The position numbers and the translations under genes were made by a program. Under the pieces are notes generated by a model. It saw nothing but the letters and a program-made list of their open reading frames with translations, was not told where the DNA came from and did no database searches. From contig CAKXKM010000022.1 of NCBI GenBank assembly GCA_934876235.1, forward strand, positions 1 through 18,068: DNA of 18,068 nt. The letters run 5' to 3'. This document shows, one piece after another, positions 12,710 through 18,068 of this stretch. Origin of the DNA: Collinsella sp. AF02-46-1 (lineage in GTDB: Bacteria; Actinomycetota; Coriobacteriia; Coriobacteriales; Coriobacteriaceae). Numbering within the stretch: the first letter of the stretch is position 1; each line of letters opens with the position of its first letter.

Positions 12710-15700
12710 CTAGTCGTCATCGCTGACGCCCAGCTGCTGCAGCAGCATGAGCGCCGCGGCCACGGGGCCGGTGCCGTCGTTGGCGTCGAGACCGCGACCC
12801 AGGCCGCTGCCCGCACCGGCGCCCGCCTTGTAGGGCACCGACAGCTTGCGGCTCTTGGGGAAGTTCACCGCGCCATAGCGATTCTTGAACTCAAAGGCTA
12901 CCTTCTTGGGAACGTCAACCCCCAGGAAGGTAATGCGTCCGCCGCTGAGCGTGACGCTCTCGAGCCCCAGGCGCTCGCCGCGAATGCGGATGCGCGCGCG
13001 GTTGAACAGGTTGAGCCCCGCCAACGGCAGCTCACCGTGCGCGGCCTCGGTCTCTTCCTGTACCTCGTCGATGCTCTCCAGGTCCTCGGCCGCCGCGAGC
13101 TTGCGGTACACGAGCACGCGCTGGTCCACCGCCGGCAGGTACTCCTCGGACAAGAAGTAATCGGCCGGCAGGTTAATGCCCACGCTCGCCGCCTCCACGC
13201 CGGCGTCGTCATCGCCGCGCGCCTCGGCCACGGCCTGGCCCAACATCTGCGTAAACAGGTCAAAGCCCACGCTCGACAGGTTGCCGTGCTGCTCAGCGCC
13301 CATCAGCGAACCGGCGCCGCGAATCTCCAGGTCGCGCATGGCGATACGCATGCCGCTGCCCAGGTCCTGGAACTCGGAAAGTGCAGTCAGGCGCGCCGTG
13401 GCCTCCTCGGTGAGCGGCAGCTCGCCCGGGAACATAAAGTATGCGTAGGCCTGCGTGGCCGAGCGGCCCACACGGCCCTTGAGCTGGTAGAGCTGTGCTA
13501 GACCCAGGCGCTGCGAGTCCTCGATGATGAGCGTGTTGGCGCACGCGTTGTCGATACCGCTCTCAACGATGGTCGTAGCAATGAGCACGTCGATCTTTTT
13601 GGTCGCGAACTCGATCATCACGTCCTCGACCTCGCGCGGGCTCATCTTGCCGTGCGCCACGCCCACGCGCGCCTCGGGCGCGGCCTCGTGCACGCGCGCC
13701 ACGGCGTCGTCAATGGTCTTGACGCGGTTGGACACGTAGTACACCTGGCCGCCGCGACCCACCTCCAGGCGAATCGCCGCGCTCACCACGTCGGGGTCGT
13801 ACTCCCCCACGTGCACGATCACGGGACGGCGCCCGGTCGGCGGCGTGGTGATCAGGCTCATGTCGCGCACGCCGCTCGTGGCCATCTGCATGGTACGCGG
13901 GATGGGCGTGGCCGAAAGCGTGAGCACGTCGATCTGCTCGCGCAGGTTCTTGAGCTGCTCCTTGTGCTGCACACCAAAGCGCTGTTCCTCGTCGATGATC
14001 ACCAGGCCCAGGTTCTTGGGGTTCACATCGGCCGAAAGCAGGCGATGCGTGCCGATGAGCACATCGATCGTGCCCTCGGCAAACGCCTTGAGCGCGCGCT
14101 TTTGCTGCGCCGGGGTGCGGAAGCGGCTGAGCACCTCGACCTCCAGGCCAAACGGGGCAAAGCGCTCAAAGAACGTCTCGTAGTGCTGCTGGGCCAGAAT
14201 GGTCGTGGGGCAGAGCACCATGACCTGGCGACCGGAGTCCACGCACTTAAACGCCGCGCGCAGGGCGACCTCGGTCTTGCCAAAGCCCACGTCTCCGCAC
14301 AGCAGGCGGTCCATGGGCTTGGGCGCCTCCATATCGGCCTTAATATCGGCGATGGCCTCCAGCTGATCGCGCGTCTCGTCGTAGGGGAAGCTCTGCTCCA
14401 TCTCGATCTGCTCGGGCGTGTCGGGCGGGCAAGCGATACCGGCAATCGAAGAGCGGCGCGTATACAGATCGACCAGGTCAAACGCCAGCTTTTTGGCGTT
14501 CTTGCGCGCCTTGTTGGTGGCACGCGTCCAGTCGGCGGTGTTGAGCCTGGTCAGGCGCGGCTTGTCGCCGTCGGGACCAACGTAGCGCGTAATGCGGTCA
14601 ACCTGCTCCAGCGGCACGTAGAGCTTGTCGCCGTCGGCATATTCCAGCAAAAAGTAGTCGCGCTCCTTGCCGCCCACTTCCTGGCGCGCGATCTCGCTAA
14701 AGAGCGCGATGCCATGCGTTGCATGCACTACGTAGTCGCCTGGCTTAAAGGGGAAGGTGATCTGCGTAATATCGACCTTGCGGCGGCTGCGGGCGCGGTT
14801 GGCGTCCATGCGAGCGTTGAGGTCGGCGATCGAGAAAACGGCCAGATTGGCATCGGGCACCACCACGCCCTGCGGCAGGGCGGCGTCCACAAAGGTCACG
14901 CGCCCGCGCGAGATGGTGGGCACGGCGGCGCCGGCGGCAGCCTGGGCGGCACCTGCCTCGAGCGAGCGGGCGTTGAGCGCGTCGGCCTTGCGTTCGCGAA
15001 TTGCAGCATGAGCATCCTGGCGGACAGCACGATCGGCAGAATCCGCCGCCGCCACGCGCACACGGTCGCCAATAGCGCCCGCGTTTTCGGGCGCGGCCGT
15101 CAGCGACTCCTCAAAGGTAATACCCTCATCGCCAAAGGTGAGCTCCATCGACTCGCGCGCACCGCGGTCGGGGATGGCAAACACGCAGGCATAGCGCTTG
15201 CCCACGACCTCCTGGATGCGCGTCATAAAGCGATTGTCCGAGCCCGCGATGGCCGGCTGCTCAATCTTGAGCTCTGCCGTCACCGCACCGCCGGCACGAA
15301 TCAAGCTCACGTAGTTAAGGCGCTGCTGGGCACCAAAGTCGAGTTGCTGGGCGCGCACGTACAGACCGTCCAAGCGGTCAATCCCCGCCTCGCCGGCGCG
15401 TGCCTCGATATCCTCGTAGGCGCGCAGGCAGTCATCGAACAGCGAGCGCGGCTCGGACAGGACCACAAGCGCCTTGCCGCTCACGTGCGCCAACGGGCTC
15501 ACGGTCTGGCCGTACATCACCGGCAAAAAGCGGTCGAGCTCGGGCGTGACGATGCGCGCGTCCACCATCTCGAGCAGCGCCGCCAGCTTGCTATCGCTCT
15601 GGCTGGCGCGATAGAGCGCCACATGCATGTTGTGGACGGCCTCGTCGGTGAGCGCCAGCTCGCGGCACGGGAAGATCTCGATGCTGTCCTCGTTGCCGAT

Positions 15701-16342
15701 GGTTTGACCCGTAGAGCTCACCATGCGGCGGATGCGGTCGATCTCGTCGCCAAAGAACTCAATGCGCACGGGTGCTTTTTCCTGCGCGGGGAACACCTCG
15801 ACGGTATCGCCGTGCACACGGAACAGGCCGGGCGCGTCGGCGGCACCTGCATTGGTGTAGCCCATGCCCACCAGGCACTGCGGCACCTCGTCGAAGGGAA
15901 TCTCCTCGCCCACCGCAAAGGTGGTGGACTCCCAATAGCGGCTCTCGACCGGCGGCACGCAACGCAGTAGCGCGCGGGCCGAGGCGACCATGATGCAGTT
16001 ATCGCCGCGCACGATGCGCCCTAAAGCCTCGCAGCGTTGGGCCACCACGGCGTCGTCGGGCGCCTGCTCACGCCATGGATAGTCTTTGCGCTCGGGAAAG
16101 CGGCACACATGCGCCAGACCCACATAGGCGGCCAGGCTGCGCGCGGCGCGATCGGCCGCGTCCTCGCCGCTCACGATGTAGACCGTGGGGCGCGGACGAC
16201 GCGCAAACTGGGCGGCCGCCATGAGCGTACGGCCCGACTGCGACACGGCCAGCGTCACGTCCTCGCCGGCATCGAGTCCGGCCTCGACGGTCTGCAAGGC
16301 CTCGGCAGTGTAGAGCTGCGCGGCTATACGGTGAATGAGCAT
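12710..16342 (-). CDS. mfd: Transcription-repair coupling factor Mfd
   Basis: A 1210-residue DNA translocase that removes RNA polymerase stalled at lesions and recruits UvrA. The N-terminal ~420 residues are the UvrB-like module (LAVSQSGRTLMAAAQF, VYIVSGEDAADRAARSLAAY, VHGDTVEVFPAQEKAPVRIE). An alanine-rich stretch at about 434-473 is likely a disordered linker. Residues about 530-590 form the RNA-polymerase-interacting (CarD-like) domain: FKPGDYVVHATHGIALFSEI, then LLEYADGDKLYVPLEQVDRI. The translocase follows, with Walker A GDVGFGKT ending near K689-T690, DEEQ at 784-787 and the TRG-like SGIDNACANTLIIEDSQRLG with GRVGRS further on. The C-terminal ~130 residues are the regulatory D7 domain, ending in an acidic DDD. 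The ATG at 16342 has GGAGGA 6 bases upstream. E. coli Mfd is 1148 residues; the excess is mostly linker. Confidence 0.98.
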   Translation of the reverse strand: MLIHRIAAQLYTAEALQTVEAGLDAGEDVTLAVSQSGRTLMAAAQFARRPRPTVYIVSGEDAADRAARSLAAYVGLAHVCRFPERKDYPWREQAPDDAVVAQRCEALGRIVRGDNCIMVASARALLRCVPPVESRYWESTTFAVGEEIPFDEVPQCLVGMGYTNAGAADAPGLFRVHGDTVEVFPAQEKAPVRIEFFGDEIDRIRRMVSSTGQTIGNEDSIEIFPCRELALTDEAVHNMHVALYRASQSDSKLAALLEMVDARIVTPELDRFLPVMYGQTVSPLAHVSGKALVVLSEPRSLFDDCLRAYEDIEARAGEAGIDRLDGLYVRAQQLDFGAQQRLNYVSLIRAGGAVTAELKIEQPAIAGSDNRFMTRIQEVVGKRYACVFAIPDRGARESMELTFGDEGITFEESLTAAPENAGAIGDRVRVAAADSADRAVRQDAHAAIRERKADALNARSLEAGAAQAAAGAAVPTISRGRVTFVDAALPQGVVVPDANLAVFSIADLNARMDANRARSRRKVDITQITFPFKPGDYVVHATHGIALFSEIARQEVGGKERDYFLLEYADGDKLYVPLEQVDRITRYVGPDGDKPRLTRLNTADWTRATNKARKNAKKLAFDLVDLYTRRSSIAGIACPPDTPEQIEMEQSFPYDETRDQLEAIADIKADMEAPKPMDRLLCGDVGFGKTEVALRAAFKCVDSGRQVMVLCPTTILAQQHYETFFERFAPFGLEVEVLSRFRTPAQQKRALKAFAEGTIDVLIGTHRLLSADVNPKNLGLVIIDEEQRFGVQHKEQLKNLREQIDVLTLSATPIPRTMQMATSGVRDMSLITTPPTGRRPVIVHVGEYDPDVVSAAIRLEVGRGGQVYYVSNRVKTIDDAVARVHEAAPEARVGVAHGKMSPREVEDVMIEFATKKIDVLIATTIVESGIDNACANTLIIEDSQRLGLAQLYQLKGRVGRSATQAYAYFMFPGELPLTEEATARLTALSEFQDLGSGMRIAMRDLEIRGAGSLMGAEQHGNLSSVGFDLFTQMLGQAVAEARGDDDAGVEAASVGINLPADYFLSEEYLPAVDQRVLVYRKLAAAEDLESIDEVQEETEAAHGELPLAGLNLFNRARIRIRGERLGLESVTLSGGRITFLGVDVPKKVAFEFKNRYGAVNFPKSRKLSVPYKAGAGAGSGLGRGLDANDGTGPVAAALMLLQQLGVSDDD

Positions 16343-16365
16343 GCTGTTCCTCCGGCATCGCAACG

Positions 16366-16397
16366 CCAAAAGCCCGCCGGGGCAAGCTCGGCGGGTC
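16366..16397 (-). terminator. Probable terminator between nth and mfd
   Basis: CCCGCCG at 16373-16379 pairs with CGGCGGG at 16389-16395 over a 9-base loop. On the minus strand it is followed by GCTTTTGG. It lies after nth and only about 25 bases before the mfd start, so it may act as a partial terminator. Confidence 0.55.
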
Positions 16398-16501
16398 GTA
16401 CGTCAAATACATTGTCTGTCATGGTAGCGCATGGAGAGGACTCCAGCTCAAGCGTACGCCCAGCCCCGCAACAAAAACGCCAGACGGAGATGCGTTCCGC
16501 C

Positions 16502-17167
16502 CTACCCCGCTACGCGCACGCTGGGGCACAAATCTGCCAGCGGACACTCGTCACACTTGGGTTTGCGGGCGTCGCAGATCTCGCGGCCAAAGGTGATCCA
16601 CTGATGGTTGACCGACTCCCAATACTCGTGCGGCAAAATCTTGAGCAGATCCTGCTCGGTCTTGAGCGGTTCCTTGGCATGCGTCTTGGGACTCAGCATC
16701 AGGCGGTGCGCAATGCGGTTGACGTGCGTGTCCACCGCAATGCCCTCTACGATGCCATACCCCACGTTGAGCACGATGTTCGCCGTCTTGCGTCCCACGC
16801 CCGGCAGCTTCACGAGTTCCTTCATGTCGGCCGGCACCTCGCCGCCATAGTCGGCGACGATCATCTGCGCGGCCTCGACGGCATGCTTGGCTTTGCTCTT
16901 GTAGAAGCCGAGTGACCTGATGGTGTCCGCCACGTCAGCTACGCTCGCCCCGGCCATGGCCTCGGGCGTGGGCCACTGGGCAAACAGCCGCGGCGTCACC
17001 TTGTTGACCTGCGCATCGGTCGTTTGTGCCGAGAGCAGCACCGCGATCAGCAGGCGGAAGGGATTCTCGTGGTCCAAAAAGCACTCGACCGGGCCATAGC
17101 GACGGTTGAGGCGCTCACACACCTCGATGGCGCGCTCGCGCTTGGCGGCATTGGTCTCGCGTGGCAT
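16502..17167 (-). CDS. nth: Endonuclease III (DNA glycosylase / AP lyase)
   Basis: A 221-residue base-excision repair enzyme that removes oxidised pyrimidines and cuts at AP sites. The helix-hairpin-helix LPGVGRKTAN at 121-130 carries the Schiff-base lysine K127, and D146 in VDTHVNR is the catalytic aspartate. The iron-sulfur cluster cysteines are C198, C205, C208 and C214 (C-x6-C-x2-C-x5-C), all intact. The N-terminal helices include LLIAVLLSAQTTDAQVNKV at 39-57, which is highly conserved. The frame is open to 17191, but ATG at 17167 is chosen for its GGAG site 7 bases upstream and because the alignment starts there. It sits upstream of mfd, giving two DNA repair genes together, though a hairpin lies between them. 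Confidence 0.97.
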   Translation of the reverse strand: MPRETNAAKRERAIEVCERLNRRYGPVECFLDHENPFRLLIAVLLSAQTTDAQVNKVTPRLFAQWPTPEAMAGASVADVADTIRSLGFYKSKAKHAVEAAQMIVADYGGEVPADMKELVKLPGVGRKTANIVLNVGYGIVEGIAVDTHVNRIAHRLMLSPKTHAKEPLKTEQDLLKILPHEYWESVNHQWITFGREICDARKPKCDECPLADLCPSVRVAG

Positions 17168-17230
17168 AACGACTCCTCGGCTCAACGGCACAATAAACTT
17201 ATGGGCACAATTGTCCCACGTCCGAGACGC

Positions 17231-18068
17231 TTACGCCTCCAAGAATGCGCCGGTCTGGCGGCCCCACAGGCTCGCGTACTCGCCACCCGCCTCGACAAGC
17301 TGCGCATGCGTGCCGTCCTCGACAATCTCGCCATCGGCCAGCACCACAATGCGGTCGAGCGCCGCCACGGTGGACAGGCGGTGCGCCACCACAATGGAGG
17401 TACGTCCACGCATCAGGTTTTCGAGCGCCTCCTGCACCAGCGCCTCGGACTCGCTGTCGAGGGCAGAGGTCGCCTCGTCGAGCACCAGAATCGGCGCGTC
17501 GGTTAGGATGGCGCGGGCGATAGCCACGCGCTGACGCTGGCCGCCCGAGAGCTTAACGCCGCGCTCGCCCACCATGGTGTCAAAGCCACGGGGCAAGCGG
17601 TCGATAAACTCCAGGGCATTGGCCAGGCGCGCGGCCTCGCGAATCTGCTCGTCGGTGGTGTTGGGACGACCGTAGGCAATGTTTTCGCGAATGGAGCGGT
17701 GAAACAGCAGCGCCTCCTGCGGCACGTAGGCAACCTGGCGGCGCAGGCTCTGCTGCGTGCAGCGCGAGACGTTCTGGCCGTCCACGAGCACGCGGCCGCC
17801 CTGCACATCGTCCAAGCGCAACAGCAGCTTGGTGAGCGTCGACTTGCCCGAGCCCGATTTACCCACCAGGCCCACGCGCTGGCCCGCCGCCACGTGAAGC
17901 GTCAGGTCGTCGAACACGTTCTCGCCCGCCGCGGCGTCACGATATGCAAAGCTCAGGTGCTCAAAATCAATCGCACCTTCGGTCACTTTAAGCTCGGGAG
18001 CGTTCTCGTCGTCTGCCACCAGACGCGGCTCGTCCAGCACGCGCGTCATCTCGGCCGCATCACCGAGC
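17231..18068 (-). CDS. ABC exporter, C-terminal ATPase domain (5' end outside window)
   Basis: The 279 visible residues are the end of a transmembrane-ATPase half-transporter. The frame stays open through the window edge (LGDAAEMTRVLDEP), so the ATG at 18049 is internal; the preceding residues look like the linker after the last membrane helix of an ABCB/MsbA-like exporter. Walker A is GKSGSGKST (about 17837-17863), the Q-loop is VAYVPQEALLFHRSI, the signature is LSGGQRQRVAIARAI, Walker B is ILVLDEATSALD and the switch histidine is in VVAHRLSTV. All catalytic residues are intact. Such proteins work as homo- or heterodimers, often encoded by adjacent genes; a partner may lie upstream outside the window. 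The cargo cannot be inferred. The gap to nth is 63 bases with no clear terminator. Confidence 0.95.
   Translation of the reverse strand, partial: LGDAAEMTRVLDEPRLVADDENAPELKVTEGAIDFEHLSFAYRDAAAGENVFDDLTLHVAAGQRVGLVGKSGSGKSTLTKLLLRLDDVQGGRVLVDGQNVSRCTQQSLRRQVAYVPQEALLFHRSIRENIAYGRPNTTDEQIREAARLANALEFIDRLPRGFDTMVGERGVKLSGGQRQRVAIARAILTDAPILVLDEATSALDSESEALVQEALENLMRGRTSIVVAHRLSTVAALDRIVVLADGEIVEDGTHAQLVEAGGEYASLWGRQTGAFLEA

Noticed and set aside
13652..15970. A 772-codon open frame on the plus strand opposite mfd
   Set aside because: It mirrors the strongly supported Mfd frame, is rich in His, Arg, Ala and Gly, has no recognisable domain and no ribosome site. It is a high-GC antisense shadow.
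17198..17220. Near-palindrome around ACAATTGT upstream of nth
   Set aside because: Only the central 8 bases are perfectly symmetrical and nothing similar is seen elsewhere in the window, so an operator call is not supported.

Overview
The window looks like chromosomal DNA from a high-GC gut Actinomycetota of the Coriobacteriia, most like Collinsella. This is inferred from the codon use and from the mix of mannose-family PTS genes, GntR regulators and housekeeping genes; no rRNA or marker search was possible. All genes read on the minus strand except one GntR regulator at 9302-10024.

Region 1 (1-2786) holds a GntR/UTRA regulator cut by the window edge, a YitT-type membrane protein and a HAD phosphatase. 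A 352-base gap between the last two carries an exact 18-base inverted repeat.

Region 2 (2881-10060) is the most interesting part. A mannose-family PTS (fused IIA-IIB, then IIC, then IID) is followed by a SIS-domain protein that resembles fructosamine-6-phosphate deglycases of the FrlB/GfrE/GfrF group. A strong terminator ends this operon. Upstream of the PTS lie a broken DMT/EamA transporter, a second FrlB-like SIS gene and a divergent GntR/UTRA regulator. The layout (PTS import with phosphorylation, two deglycase paralogues, no kinase) matches known PTS-type routes for glycated amines such as fructoselysine and glucoselysine. The substrate is inferred. Copies or near-copies of a 9-base core, GTATNTAAC, occur in the promoter regions of the first GntR gene, the PTS operon, the DMT gene, the second SIS gene and the second GntR gene. 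This suggests one regulon.

Region 3 (10059-18068) is ordinary: a GNAT acetyltransferase, a threonine-aldolase-family PLP enzyme, a PAP2 phosphatase, mfd, nth and the ATPase end of an ABC exporter. Two clear hairpin terminators divide it.

Intergenic spacers contain several dispersed repeats, including a recurring AAAGGGACAG-like element, a 27-base triple tandem repeat and two long inverted repeats. They look like genome-wide interspersed elements and in one place form a working terminator.
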